Assembly: GCF_040954835.1 (NCBI RefSeq)
Contig: NC_090709.1
Coordinates: forward strand, 42,292,490-42,356,489
Length of the DNA: 64,000 nt
Direction of reading: 5' to 3'
From: Lepisosteus oculatus
Lineage: Eukaryota > Chordata > Actinopteri > Semionotiformes > Lepisosteidae
Shown here: positions 1-11,714 of the stretch, one piece after another
Layout: every line of letters starts with the position of its first letter
How positions within the stretch are numbered: position 1 is the first letter of the stretch
Translations under genes and position numbers: made by a program
Notes under the pieces: model-generated
The model's input: only the letters and a program-made list of their open reading frames with translations
Told to the model about the DNA's origin: nothing
The model's database searches: none

Positions 1-175
1 GCCCCCCCACTGGAGTTCAGCAGGTGTGAACCTGGACAGTACCTGGAGGGGAGACTCCTGGGAAAAACTAAGGTTGCTGCTGGGAGAGGTGTTAGTGGGG
101 CCAGCAGGGGGGCTCTCACCCTGTGGTCTGTGTGGGTCCTAATGCCCCAGTATAGTGACGGACAAAGAGCTTAAC
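1..175 (+). repeat. 5S rRNA-derived SINE, 5' part
   Basis: Bases ~14-62 read like the 3' half of a 5S rRNA gene (gagttcagcaggtgtgaacc, then acctggaggggagactcctg), which in 5S carries the internal Pol III promoter. The following body (ccagcagggggctctcacc, then gccccagtatagtgacgg) matches, in reverse, the element at 13.2-13.8 kb. The element is cut at the window edge or just inside it. Confidence 0.7.
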
Positions 176-517
176 TCATGAGATTGTTACACACACGACA
201 ACTGAATGTAAGCCGAAATTGTACTATTACATAATCGCCGTATTATTTTTGCACTCTTCGCCGAATTACTTTTGCACCGTTTTTTGTCCTGTTTGTATGC
301 TTTTCTCTGTTGGCGGATTTGCACGGTTTTTCACAATTTCGCACCATACTGTCGTTCACACTTCCTGTTCTTGTATTACCGTCTATTGTCTTGTCTGCTG
401 TTCTACTGATGCGCTGCACCCGAGAGACGAACGTGGAACCCTTTTTCACTATACCATGCACCCGCGTTAAGTATAATGACAAATGAAGTTGGATTAATAT
501 TCCAGGATTTTGCCCAG

Positions 518-2556
518 CTGTGACACGAGAAAGCATCGCCTGTGAAGGCTTCTCCGCTCAGCTCTCCTGTGGTAAGACTGTCTGGGAATGTAGCACATAG
601 CAGCAGGGGTATGGAGGGAGGGTCAGGTTGTTGAATTCCCCCTTTACATCAGTGGTTCCCAGGTGTATTGTTCCACATGTTCCAGCATAACACAACACAA
701 CACATGACATTTATAATATAAATATACATATATATATGTTCAATACAATAATCATCACCATTTAGGGGCAGAGTGGTGGCACAGTGGCTTAAGATCCGCA
801 CCTGTTGCTGGAAGGGTTTGCTGGTTTGCCTACGAGATCGCCCTTGCACGCCTCCCACCTCCGCCTCCCTCTGCAGCTACCCCCTTGGTCACCCTGCAGG
901 GGTGGGGTGGGGTGGGGGGGTTGTCCTGGTCTCCTTGTCCTCTGGCCAGGAGCTCAGCCCTCATCCAAGCGGGTTCGGCCACAGTTGGAGCTTTCGTCTG
1001 GGGTGTTTGTCACTCCTCGTGAAAAAAATCGGTCCGGGAGCCGGCTTGCATTGGGGGAGGGGGGGGGGGGGGGATTCCTGCACTTTGAGTGCACAAGAGA
1101 CCATCCCGATTCCACTTCATCCACGTGAAGGGGGTACCGGAGAGGGACCTCTTCCTTCCTTCCCCGGAAAAGCAACGCAATCTCATTTTCAGGTCCCTGG
1201 GAATCCCAATTTCAAGACAAAGCAAAGAGCCTTTGGGGTTCACCAACTGGGACCAATTCATTGGTGCACCAGTTCACCAACTTGCTGCACCAGTTTACCA
1301 ACTTGGTGAACCAAGTTCACCAATTCATTGGTGCACCAGTTCACCAACTTGGACCAATTCATTGGTGCACCAGTTCACCAACTTGGTGCACCAAGTTCAC
1401 CAATTCACTGGTGCACCAGTTCACCAACTTGGTGAACCAAGTTCATTTGGAGCGAGTTGTCTGGACTGGGCGATGCTCCTTCTCCAGGCCTCTCCCCCAC
1501 GACCTTGTCTTTGGCAGAGGAGGGCTTCATTGACGTCCAGAGTGCCAACTACGGACGCACGGACCGCTCCACCTGCAGTCGAGGACGCCCCTCAGACCAG
1601 GTGACCAACGACCAGTGTTACCTGCCCAGCACGCTGTCGCTCATGTCCCAGAGGTGAGATCCACAAACACTGGTGGGAAAAGATCCTTCCACTAAACCGA
1701 CTGACTCCCGCCTGCTTTCCAAAGCCTAGTTCCTGCAATTCTGTTGCACCGCAGAGAGAGGTGCAGTCTCAAGTTAAGATGTACAGCCTGAGAAATAGGG
1801 AGTTCTTTTTAAGGAAAGTTTGTGAGGGATGATAGCAGTTCTCTTTGAAGGATTCAAGACGGAGGACTCTCTATGAATTCCTCTGCTGCTCTACCTCAGT
1901 CACCTGTGATGTGATGTGATTTCCTGAAATTGTACATACTACAGTAAGCCAATCTTTTCCTTGAATACCTTTTTTGTCATCTCTCTCCACCACATGTCCA
2001 CCAACAGCAGCCAATACCGGGTACAGTATAAGGGGATCGTTATACTATATAATATATATTATATTATTATATTATATATTATATATAATCTATAATATTA
2101 TACTATACGATATAATGTTTTCTACTGTTGCTTGAAATTGCAAACGACTACGATGCTGATCTTTATTATATAAAGCACTGGGTCCTCCCCAAAGTCTAAA
2201 TGTAAATGTTAAGGAGTACGAGAAGAAACAAGTCAGCAGCCTTAGAAAATTAGCAGTATTTCGGGACAAATCAAGATCAAGATTTTCGAGAGCTGAGAAA
2301 ATCCACTTCCGCCTTCACACACACAAACGCAAAGCAGTAACTCCAGGACGGAGGGTTTTGATCAAGTCCAAAACCCGAACGATGACCAATTGTAAGCCTG
2401 GCCAACAAAAACAAACCAAAAAAAAACTCGGCACCTAACCGGCGAAATGTCATCGTTAGTTTCACGACTGTGTAATTTGCGGTAACCGAGTAGATATTCG
2501 CTCAAACGCCAACATCCGACAAATATTCGCAGCATGACCGCTATTGTTAAATGACG

Positions 2557-2592
<36 letters not shown>

Positions 2593-2998
2593 TGCTTACA
2601 CTTATATAGCGCTTTTCTGGACACTCCACTCAAAGCGCTTTACAGGTAATGGGGAATCCCACTACCGCCACCAGTGTGCAGCATCCACCTGGATCCACCT
2701 GTATAAGTTAAGAAGATGATCCAAAGACAGCGGAAAAAGCGTTCTTAATCTCTTTCCATACAACAAAGTGCTTGAACCAAGACCGTTTCTGCTAGATCTG
2801 GTACTCGTCGAGACCAGCGAACAGCAACGGTTCTCTTCAGACGGATCGAGGACCGTTAATACCGTTCTGTGCCGTTTGAATCCAACAGGTGCGACGGCGA
2901 ACCCCGGTGTGATATCGCCGCTGCGAACGATGTGTTCCCAGACCCCTGTGATGGTACTTATAAATACCTGAATGTAACGTACAGCTGCGCTCCGTCTA
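518..2998 (+). CDS. RBL CRD 1 (exons 518-571, 1518-1653, 2889-2998)
   Basis: This is the most divergent and most canonical CRD. Exon 1 reads ESIACEGFSAQLSC, keeping the Cys-Glu-Gly of the family. Exon 2 has ANYGRTD and DQCYLPSTLS. Exon 3 has FPDPCDGTYKYL and ends YSCAPS before a GTGAGT donor. Introns are much longer than in the other CRDs: the first (946 bp) holds a minisatellite and a SINE remnant, the second (1,235 bp) holds a truncated 5S-SINE. The intron sequence just upstream of exon 3 still resembles the equivalent part of the 1.4-kb units, which supports common descent. Confidence 0.88.
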
Positions 2999-5900
2999 GT
3001 GAGTCCCTCTTCCTTGTCTCCGCCTGCTTGATGTACAGTTTGTCTGGGGGGGGGTCTGGATGCAGCAGGATGAAAGTCCATACATCTTCAGTGGCTTTCC
3101 GAAGTCGGGGATTCTCAGCTAAAAAAGCTCCCGGCTTTCAATTTTGGGAAATAATTGGACGGGAACGATCCGCTCATCTGCGGCTGCAGACTTTGTCTGG
3201 ATGGACTTCCGACTCGGGGTTTGAGCCAGTATGAAATCGGGCGATTTTTTTGAGGGAGCAAATCCGACCAGAATCATTCGAATCCCGAGGATCGGTTTCG
3301 TGGGGATTGAGAGGTCAATGGTGGCTCCGTGATAAACAGTTACAGTGGCTTTTTCTGTGGTGGCAGTAGTGATACGTATTGTTTTGGGAAAATGAGAACT
3401 GCCCATGATTCTCAGTTGGGCAGTTGTGCTACTGTGTGTCCAGTTGTGTTGCTCTATATCTAGAAGAGCCTCTAGTTGTGTTGCTCTATATCTAGAAGAG
3501 TGTGTCCTGTTGTGTTGCTCTATATCTAGAAGAGTGTCTAGTTGTGCTGCTGTGTGTCTAGAAGAGCCTCTAGTTGTGTTTCTCTATATCTAGAAGACCC
3601 TCTAGTTGTGTTGCTCTATATCTAGAAGAGTGTGTCCAGTTGTGTTGCTCAATAACTAGAAGAGTCTCTAGTTGTGCTGCTGTGTGTCTAGAAGAGTGTC
3701 TAGTTGTGTTGCCCTATATCTAGAAGAGTGTGTCCTGTTGTGTTGCTCTATATCTAGAAAAGTGTCTAGTTGTGCTGCTGTGTGTCTAGAAGAGCGTCTA
3801 GTTGTGTTGCTCTATATCTAGAAGAGTGTGTCCAGTTGTGTTGCTCTATATCTAGAAGAGCCTCTAGTTGTGTTGCTCTATATCTAGAAGAGTGTGTCCA
3901 GTTGTGTTGCTCTATATCTAGAAGAATGTCTAGTTGTGCTGCTGTGTCTCTAGAAGAGTGTGTCCAGTTGTGTTGCTCTATATCTAGAAGAGTGTGTCCA
4001 GTTGTGTTGCTCTATATCTAGAAGAGCCTCTAGTTGTGTTGCTCTATATCTAGAAGAGTGTGTCCAGTTGTGTTGCTCTATATCTAGAAGAATGTCTAGT
4101 TGTGCTGCTGTGTCTCTAGAAGAGTGTGTCCAGTTGTGTTGCTCTATATCTAGAAGAGTCTCTAGTTGTGCTGCTGTGTGTCTAGAAGAGTGTGTCTAGT
4201 TGTGTTGCTCTATATCTAGAAGAGTCTCTAGTTGTGCTGCTGTGTGTCTAGAAGAGTGTGGAAGTGAAGTTGTTGTCCACCCAGGAGTTTGCACACAAGC
4301 CCTGCGGTATTTATGCAGCTCCGAGCGGGAGGTTCAGTCGCAGAACACACATTGTATTGCAACACAAGCTTACAAACACCCAGGGAACCACTCATATTGC
4401 TCCGTCACAGCTGAGTGTAAGGGATCCAAGCATTGACGTACGAGGAACCTATGCAGACGATGGAGAAGACAGATACTGAGACGTCCCACCGATCCAAAGC
4501 GTTGGGCGAGCTCGTGGCCAAAAGGCAAAAGGAAGTCCAGAAGCCGGACGATACCGGGACAGGCGTCCCATCCAAGAACGATAGGCGAGCTCGAGCTCAG
4601 AAAGCCACAAGAGAGTTCAGAAGTATAGGGAGAGGGTTAGCACAAAGGCGAGGACAGGACTCTAGGAGAGGAATCAATACCGAGCAGCGAGAACCGAGTC
4701 TTGGTCTAAATATAGAATATGTGCTGGCGGATCATCATCGGCGTTTGTTATTATTAACCCTGGTTAGCTCTCTTGCGGGTTGATCTCTGCTGACTGGCGG
4801 TCGGGACACTAAGCCCATCTTGCCTCTTGGCAGAACATCGATTGTCTAAGTGCGTCTGCCAATTAACCAAGAGCCGTCACATTGGAATTCTGTCACCTGA
4901 AAGACGGAAAAAGAGATTTAAGGCACACAGGGAAGTCAAAAGACACACCGATTCACTGATGGGATGGTTCATTTCGAAGAGGAAAATCGTGACACTTTCA
5001 ACTTCAGGATTGTGCCCTTGTTAACCTGCTCAAATTGAAGATTCAGAACCAAACCGTGTGAAATTGTGTAGTCTGTATATGTTTCCTGGAATTAACTGCA
5101 GTTTCTTCTTTGCCAGAGAGAAGCATATCTTGCTGGGGAACAGTCAGTCAGATGAGCTGCGGTAAGACTGAACAAAAGCTGATTGCATTGTGGGTAAATG
5201 ACGATATTCAGAGGGTCAAAACTGATCTCCATGAACACATCTGTGAGCCACCGTCTTGCCTGAACAATCAGGCGTAGTGGAGAGGCCTTGAGCCAGGACG
5301 GTCAGCTGATAATAGGACTAACGCCTGGAGAGCTTGGCACGGACGACCGCATATGATGGTCTTTCCACCATCATCTTGTCTCTCACAGAGGAGGGCTTCA
5401 TCAACGTCCAGAGTGCCAACTACGGACGCACTGACCACTACACCTGCAGTGAGGGCCGCCCCTCTGACCAGGTGACCAACGACCAGTGTTACCTGCCCAG
5501 CACGCTGTCGATCATGTCCCAGAGGTGAGAGACACAAGTATCGAACACGTCTTCCCGACAGAACCTCCGAATCAACTGACATGAGCTCCCATCAGCTAGC
5601 AAAGCCCTTGTGAACGGTTCCATCTCAGTACAGCTACCGAGAGCCACTTCTGAGTCTGTAATTCGCAGTAGCTGTGGGGTTAAGATTCAGTATAATCCAC
5701 CCCAAAGAAAAATGAATAGAATTCCAACAGATCCATACTGTATATAAGTTGAGAAAGTGATCCACCGAGACAACAGTCTACAGCGATAGACTCTGATCCC
5801 ACTCTCTTTGAGCACAACAAGACCAGTAAGTTCCTGACCACCAACAACTGGTCCCACTGGACTCTGCTGTAAGAAAGCTGGTGTAGAGACAATAACTGCT

Positions 5901-8900
5901 GTGCTGCTGTTTGCTGCTTTAATCCAACAGGTGTGATGGCAAACCACAGTGTGATGTCTCGGTTATAACTGATGTGTTCCCAGACCCCTGTTATGGGACC
6001 TTTAAGTACCTGGATGTCCAGTACTCTTGCAGCCCATATAGTGAGTATCTCTTCCTGGTCTCTGTCTGCTTAGTATGTCATTCTGTTGGGGACTGGATTC
6101 AGTCAGTGATGAGTCACGTCACTCATGTTGGAGTTGAACTGTTCTCGGTGACTCACTGTCCAAGATGGCTGTGACTCTTGCACCTCTTGCCATGGGTTTG
6201 ATCAGTCGGTGAGCAGATCTTCCTGGCAGTGCTTCCAGCATGGACATGTGGGAAGAGGACTCTCTCAGGGTGGCCTAGAGGCATCGCCGTTGAACCTCCA
6301 TCCCGTGAGAAAGAGCACATGGTGGGAGACCGTGATGCGCACAGGAAGATCAAAGCCCCATTTGAAAGAATTCAGAAGTTCATTTTGATCAGGAGAAAGC
6401 ATTCCATTTTAACCTTCAGAACTGATCAACACCACGTCCTTGTCAGCATGCGCAAATGAAGCTTCAGAACCAATAGTGTTCTTTTGTGCAGTCTGTGTAT
6501 ATTTCCTGCATCTAACACAGTTTCTTCTTTGCCAGAGAGAAGCATATCTTGCTGGGGAACAGTCAGCCAGCTGATCTGCGGTAAGACTGAACAACATCTG
6601 ATTGCATTGTGGGTAAATGACGATATTCAGAGGGTCAAAACTCATTTCCATGAACACATCTGTGAGCCACCGTCTTGCCTGAACAATCAGGCGTAGTGGA
6701 GAGGCCTTGAGCCAGGACGGTCAGCTGATAATAGGACTAACGCCTGGAGAGCTTGGCACGGATGACCGCATATGATGGTCTTTTCCCATCATCTTGTCTT
6801 TGACAGAGGAGGGCTTCATCAACGTCCAGAGTGCCAACTACGGACGCACTGACCGCTACACCTGCAGCCAAGGCCGCCCCTCAGACCAGGTGACCAACGA
6901 CCAGTGTTACCTGCCCAGCACGCTGTCGATCATGTCCCAGAGGTGAGAGACACAAGTATCGAACACGTCTTCCCGACAGAACCTCCAAATCAACTGACAT
7001 GAGCACCCATCAGCTACCGAAGGCCTTGTGAATGGCTCCATCTCAGTACAGCCACCGAGAGCCACTTCTGAGTCTGTAATTCGCAGTAGCTGCGCTGTAA
7101 AGATTCAGTGTCATCCACCCCAAAGAAAAATGAATAGAATTCCAACAGATCCATACTGTATATAAGCTGATACAGTGATCCACCGAGACAACAGTCTACA
7201 GCGATAGACTGCGATGCCACTCTCTTTGAGCACAACAAGACCAGTAAGTTCCTGACCACCAACAACTGGTCCCACTGGACTCTGCTGTAAGAAAGCTGGG
7301 GGAAAGACAATAACTTCTGTGCTGCTGTTTGCTGCTTTAATCCAACAGGTGTGATGGCAAACCACAGTGTGATGTCTCGGTTATAACGGATGTGTTCCCA
7401 GACCCCTGTTATGGGACCTTTAAGTACCTGGATGTCCAGTACTCTTGCAGCCCATATAGTGAGTATCTCTTCCTGGTCTCTGTCTGCTTAGTATGTCATT
7501 CTGTTGGGGACTGGATTCAGTCAGTGAAGAGTCACGTCACTCATGTTGGAGTTGAACTGTTCTCGGTGACTCACTGTCCAAGATGGCTGTGACTCATGCA
7601 CCTCTTGCCATGGGTTTGATCAGTCGGTGAGCGGATCTTCCTGGCAGTGCTTCCAGCACGGACATGTGGGAAGAGGACTCTCTCAGGGTGGCCTAGAGGC
7701 ATCGCCGTTGAACCTCCATCCCGTGAGAAAGAGCACATGGTGGGAGACCGTGATGCACACAGGAAGATCAAAGCCCCATTTGAAAGAATTCAGAAGTTCA
7801 TTTTGATCAGGAGAAAGCATTCCATTTTAACCTTCAAAACTGATCAACACCACGTCCTTGTCAGCATGCGCAAATGAAGCTTCAGTACCAATAGTGTTCT
7901 TTTGTGCAGTCTGTGTTTATTTCCTGCATCTAACACAGTTTCTTCTTTGCCAGAGAGAAGCATATCTTGCTGGGGAACAGTCAGTCAGCTGAGCTGCGGT
8001 AAGACTGAACAAAAGCTGATTGCATTGTGGGTAAATGACGATATTCAGAGGGTCAAAACTGATCTCCATGAACACATCTGTGAGCCACCGTCTTGCCTGA
8101 ACAATCAGGCGTTGTGGAGAGGCCTTGACCCAGGATGGTCAGCTGATAATAGGACTAACATCTGGAGAGCTTGGCACGGACGACCGCATATGATGGTCTT
8201 TCCCCCATCATCTTGTCTCTGACAGAGGAGGGCTTCATCAACGTCCAGAGTGCCAACTACGGACGCACTGACCGCTACACCTGCAGTGAAGGCCGCCCCT
8301 CTGACCAGGTGACCAACGACCAGTGTTACCTGCCCAGCACGCTGTCGATCATGTCCCAGAGGTGAGAGACACGAGTATCGAACACGTCTTCCCGACAGAA
8401 CCTTTGAATCAACTGACATGAGCTCCCGTCAGCTGCCAAAGGCCTTGTGAATGGTTCCATCTCAGTACAGCCACCGAGTGCCACTTCTGAGTCTGTAATT
8501 CGCAGTTGCTGCGCTGTAAAGATTCAGTGTCATCCACCCCAAAGAAAAATCAATAGAATTCCAACAGATCCATACTGTATATAAGCTGATACAGTGATCC
8601 ACCGAGACAACAGTCTACAGCGATAGACTGCGATGCCACTCTCTTTGAGCACAACAAGACCAGTAAGTTCCTGACCACCAACAACTGGTCCCACTGGACT
8701 CTGCTGTAAGAAAGCTGGGGGAAAGACAATAACTTCTGTGCTGCTGTTTGCTGCTTTAATCCAACAGGTGTGATGGCAAACCACAGTGTGATGTCTCGGT
8801 TATAACGGATGTGTTCCCAGACCCCTGTTATGGGACCTTTAAGTACCTGGATGTCCAGTACTCTTGCAGCCCATATAGTGAGTATCTCTTCCTGGTCTCT

Positions 8901-11714
8901 GTCTGCTTAGTATGTCGTTCTGTTGGGGACTGGATTCAGTCAGTGAAGAGTCACGTCACTCATGTTGGAGTTGAACTGTTCTCGGTGACTCACTGTCCAA
9001 GATGGCTGTGACTCGTGCACCTCTTGCCATGGGTTTGATCAGTCGGTGAGCGGATCTTCCTGGCAGTGCTTCCAGCACGGACATGTGGGAAGAGGACTCT
9101 CTCAGGGTGGCCTAGAGGCATCGCCGTTGAACCTCCATCCCGTGAGAAAGAGCACATGGTGGGAGACCGTGATGCACACAGGAAGATCAAAGCCCCATTT
9201 GAAAGAATTCAGAAGTTCATTTTGATCAGGAGAAAGCATTCCATTTTAACCTTCAAAACTGATCAACACCACGTCCTTGTCAGCATGCGCAAATGAAGCT
9301 TCAGTACCAATAGTGTTCTTTTGTGCAGTCTGTGTTTATTTCCTGCATCTAACACAGTTTCTTCTTTGCCAGAGAGAAGCATATCTTGCTGGGGAACAGT
9401 CAGTCAGCTGAGCTGCGGTAAGACTGAACAAAAGCTGATTGCATTGTGGGTAAATGACGATATTCAGAGGGTCAAAACTGATCTCCATGAACACATCTGT
9501 GAGCCACCGTCTTGCCTGAACAATCAGGCGTTGTGGAGAGGCCTTGACCCAGGATGGTCAGCTGATAATAGGACTAACATCTGGAGAGCTTGGCACGGAC
9601 GACCGCATATGATGGTCTTTCCCCCATCATCTTGTCTCTGACAGAGGAGGGCTTCATCAACGTCCAGAGTGCCAACTACGGACGCACTGACCGCTACACC
9701 TGCAGTGAAGGCCGCCCCTCTGACCAGGTGACCAACGACCAGTGTTACCTGCCCAGCACGCTGTCGATCATGTCCCAGAGGTGAGAGACACGAGTATCGA
9801 ACACGTCTTCCCGACAGAACCTTTGAATCAACTGACATGAGCTCCCGTCAGCTGCCAAAGGCCTTGTGAATGGTTCCATCTCAGTACAGCCACCGAGTGC
9901 CACTTCTGAGTCTGTAATTCGCAGTTGCTGCGCTGTAAAGATTCAGTGTCATCCACCCCAAAGAAAAATCAATAGAATTCCAACAGATCCATACTGTATA
10001 TAAGCTGATACAGTGATCCACCGAGACAACAGTCTACAGCGATAGACTGCGATGCCACTCTCTTTGAGCACAACAAGACCAGTAAGTTCCTGACCACCAA
10101 CAACTGGTCCCACTGGACTCTGCTGTAAGAAAGCTGGGGGAAAGACAATAACTTCTGTGCTGCTGTTTGCTGCTTTAATCCAACAGGTGTGATGGCAAAC
10201 CACAGTGTGATGTCTCGGTTATAACGGATGTGTTCCCAGACCCCTGTTATGGGACCTTTAAGTACCTGGATGTCCAGTACTCTTGCAGCCCATATAGTGA
10301 GTATCTCTTCCTGGTCTCTGTCTGCTTAGTATGTCGTTCTGTTGGGGACTGGATTCAGTCAGTGAAGAGTCACGTCACTCATGTTGGAGTTGAACTGTTC
10401 TCGGTGACTCACTGTCCAAGATGGCTGTGACTCGTGCACCTCTTGCCATGGGTTTGATCAGTCGGTGAGCGGATCTTCCTGGCAGTGCTTCCAGCACGGA
10501 CATGTGGGAAGAGGACTCTCTCAGGGTGGCCTAGAGGCATCGCCGTTGAACCTCCATCCCGTGAGAAAGAGCACATGGTGGGAGACCGTGATGCACACAG
10601 GAAGATCAAAGCCCCATTTGAAAGAATTCAGAAGTTCATTTTGATCAGGAGAAAGCATTCCATTTTAACCTTCAAAACTGATCAACACCACGTCCTTGTC
10701 AGCATGCGCAAATGAAGCTTCAGTACCAATAGTGTTCTTTTGTGCAGTCTGTGTTTATTTCCTGCATCTAACACAGTTTCTTCTTTGCCAGAGAGAAGCA
10801 TATCTTGCTGGGGAACAGTCAGTCAGCTGAGCTGCGGTAAGACTGAACAAAAGCTGATTGCATTGTGGGTAAATGACGATATTCAGAGGGTCAAAACTGA
10901 TCTCCATGAACACATCTGTGAGCCACCGTCTTGCCTGAACAATCAGGCGTTGTGGAGAGGCCTTGACCCAGGATGGTCAGCTGATAATAGGACTAACATC
11001 TGGAGAGCTTGGCACGGACGACCGCATATGATGGTCTTTCCCCCATCATCTTGTCTCTGACAGAGGAGGGCTTCATCAACGTCCGGAGTGCCAACTACGG
11101 ACGCACTGACCGCTACACCTGCAGTGAAGGCCGCCCCTCTGACCAGGTGACCAACGACCAGTGTTACCTGCCCAGCACGCTGTCGATCATGTCCCAGAGG
11201 TGAGAGACACGAGTATCGAACACGTCTTCCCGACAGAACCTTTGAATCAACTGACATGAGCTCCCGTCAGCTGCCAAAGGCCTTGTGAATGGTTCCATCT
11301 CAGTACAGCCACCGAGTGCCACTTCTGAGTCTGTAATTCGCAGTTGCTGCGCTGTAAAGATTCAGTGTCATCCACCCCAAAGAAAAATGAATAGAATTCC
11401 AACAGATCCATACTGTATATAAGCTGATACAGTGATCCACCGAGACAACAGTCTACAGCGATAGACTGCGATGCCACTCTCTTTGAGCACAACAAGACCA
11501 GTAAGTTCCTGACCACCAACAACTGGTCCCACTGGACTCTGCTGTAAGAAAGCTGGGGGAAAGACAATAACTTCTGTGCTGCTGTTTGCTGCTTTAATCC
11601 AACAGGTGTGATGGCAAACCACAGTGTGATGTCTCGGTTGTAACTGATGTGTTCCCAGACCCCTGTTATGGGACCTTTAAATACCTGGACGTCAAGTACT
11701 CCTGCGATCCTTAG
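518..11714 (+). CDS. rhamnose-binding lectin (SUEL/Gal_Lectin type), six CRDs, 5' partial
   Basis: Secreted animal lectin that would bind rhamnose- or galactose-type sugars; fish members agglutinate microbes and sit in eggs, skin and serum (family knowledge). The coding sequence joins 518-571, 1518-1653, 2889-2998, 5117-5161, 5389-5524, 5931-6040, 6536-6580, 6807-6942, 7349-7458, 7954-7998, 8226-8361, 8768-8877, 9373-9417, 9645-9780, 10187-10296, 10792-10836, 11064-11199 and 11606-11714. Every intron is GT-AG. Phases repeat 1, 2, 1, so each three-exon CRD is a symmetric module. Each CRD shows eight cysteines, ANYGRTD and FPDPC followed by GT(F/Y)KYL. The last exon ends in Cys-Asp-Pro-TAG instead of a splice donor. 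The first exon seen opens in phase 1, so a signal-peptide exon is expected upstream and was not found in bases 1-517. The product would be about 570 residues plus signal. The family call is firm; the use of all six CRDs in one transcript is inferred from splice phase. Confidence 0.9.
770..835 (+). repeat. degenerate head of a tRNA-derived SINE
   Basis: The stretch gcagagtggtggcacagtgg with downstream gaagggtttgctggttt resembles the 5' end of the tRNA-derived SINE at 12.36 kb, but the B box is decayed and no body follows. Confidence 0.4.
1245..1447. repeat. minisatellite, ~33-bp unit, in RBL intron
   Basis: Repeats of the type ggtgcaccagttcaccaact with a linker gaccaattcatt, about six imperfect copies, lie just upstream of CRD 1 exon 2. 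The unit stays open in several frames, so chance reading frames run through it. Confidence 0.85.
2038..2115. repeat. AT-rich self-complementary tract
   Basis: Alternating TATA/ATTA sequence inside the CRD 1 intron, low complexity and able to fold back on itself. Confidence 0.7.
2557..2695 (-). repeat. truncated 5S-derived SINE with (AAT)n tail
   Basis: An (AAT)n run is followed by ttgcttacacttatatagcg and by cactccactcaaagcgcttt, the reverse of the 3' end of the 5S-SINE family. The copy breaks off after cagcatccacctgga. It lies within the CRD 1 exon 2-3 intron and accounts for part of the extra intron length. Confidence 0.8.
3405..4258. repeat. minisatellite, ~32-34-bp unit, in RBL intron
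   Basis: About 25 copies of agttgtgttgctctatatct followed by agaagagtgtgtcc, with a variant ctgctgtgtgtctagaagag. It occupies the intron between CRDs 1 and 2. The same family recurs inverted at 21.44-21.93 kb. Reading frames here (VALYLEECVQLC type) are repeat artefacts. Confidence 0.95.
4259..5100. other. intron remainder without recognised gene
   Basis: Unique sequence between the minisatellite and CRD 2. A 116-codon open frame at 4433-4783 is rich in Arg, Lys and Glu, but no family was recognised and no well-phased splice sites were seen. It is treated as intron. Confidence 0.5.
5117..6040 (+). CDS. RBL CRD 2 (exons 5117-5161, 5389-5524, 5931-6040)
   Basis: First CRD of the 1.4-kb tandem series. 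Exon 1 reads SISCWGTVSQMSC, with Trp after the first cysteine where CRD 1 has Glu. Exon 2 has ANYGRTDHYTC; the other tandem copies have DRY. Exon 3 has FPDPCYGTFKYLDVQYSC. Sequence upstream of exon 1 is only loosely similar to the other units, so the left edge of the tandem array lies near here. Confidence 0.88.
6536..7458 (+). CDS. RBL CRD 3 (exons 6536-6580, 6807-6942, 7349-7458)
   Basis: Complete three-exon CRD. Exon 1 ends QLIC instead of QLSC, exon 2 carries CSQGRPSDQ instead of CSEGRPSDQ, and exon 3 matches CRDs 4 and 5 at the protein level. All cysteines, YGR and DPC are present and the splice sites are intact. Confidence 0.88.
7954..8877 (+). CDS. RBL CRD 4 (exons 7954-7998, 8226-8361, 8768-8877)
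   Basis: Complete CRD with SCWGTVSQLSC, ANYGRTDRYTC and FPDPCYGTFKYL. Exons and introns look identical to CRD 5 over the whole 1,419-bp unit, which points to a very recent duplication or gene conversion. Confidence 0.88.
9373..10296 (+). CDS. RBL CRD 5 (exons 9373-9417, 9645-9780, 10187-10296)
   Basis: Complete CRD, shifted by exactly 1,419 bp from CRD 4 and identical to it wherever I compared them, including intron sequence. Splice sites and motifs are intact. Confidence 0.88.
10792..11714 (+). CDS. RBL CRD 6, terminal (exons 10792-10836, 11064-11199, 11606-11714)
   Basis: Last CRD. Exon 2 differs from CRDs 4 and 5 by a Gln-to-Arg change (FINVRSANYGR). Exon 3 has VSVVTDV and DVKYSC followed by Asp-Pro and TAG at 11,712-11,714. 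The stop falls where the other units read CCATATA then a GTGAGT donor, so the open module became the C-terminus through local sequence change. Confidence 0.88.

Larger units (their letters stand above)
5100..11714 (+). repeat. tandem array of five ~1,419-bp units carrying RBL CRDs 2-6
   Basis: Exon 1 starts at 5117, 6536, 7954, 9373 and 10792, giving periods of 1419, 1418, 1419 and 1419 bp. Whole units, introns included, are repeated. The two middle units (about 7,954-9,372 and 9,373-10,791) appear identical; the outer units carry scattered substitutions. Within a unit the introns are about 227, 406 and 495 bp. Confidence 0.95.

Noticed and set aside
219..470. Signal-peptide exon for the RBL gene just upstream of CRD 1
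   Set aside because: The frame begins at TTG, not ATG, and has no phase-1 donor; the true first exon is probably outside the window.
3405..4258. CRISPR-like appearance of regularly spaced repeats
   Set aside because: Units are directly abutting, have no unique spacers, and the DNA is eukaryotic: a minisatellite.
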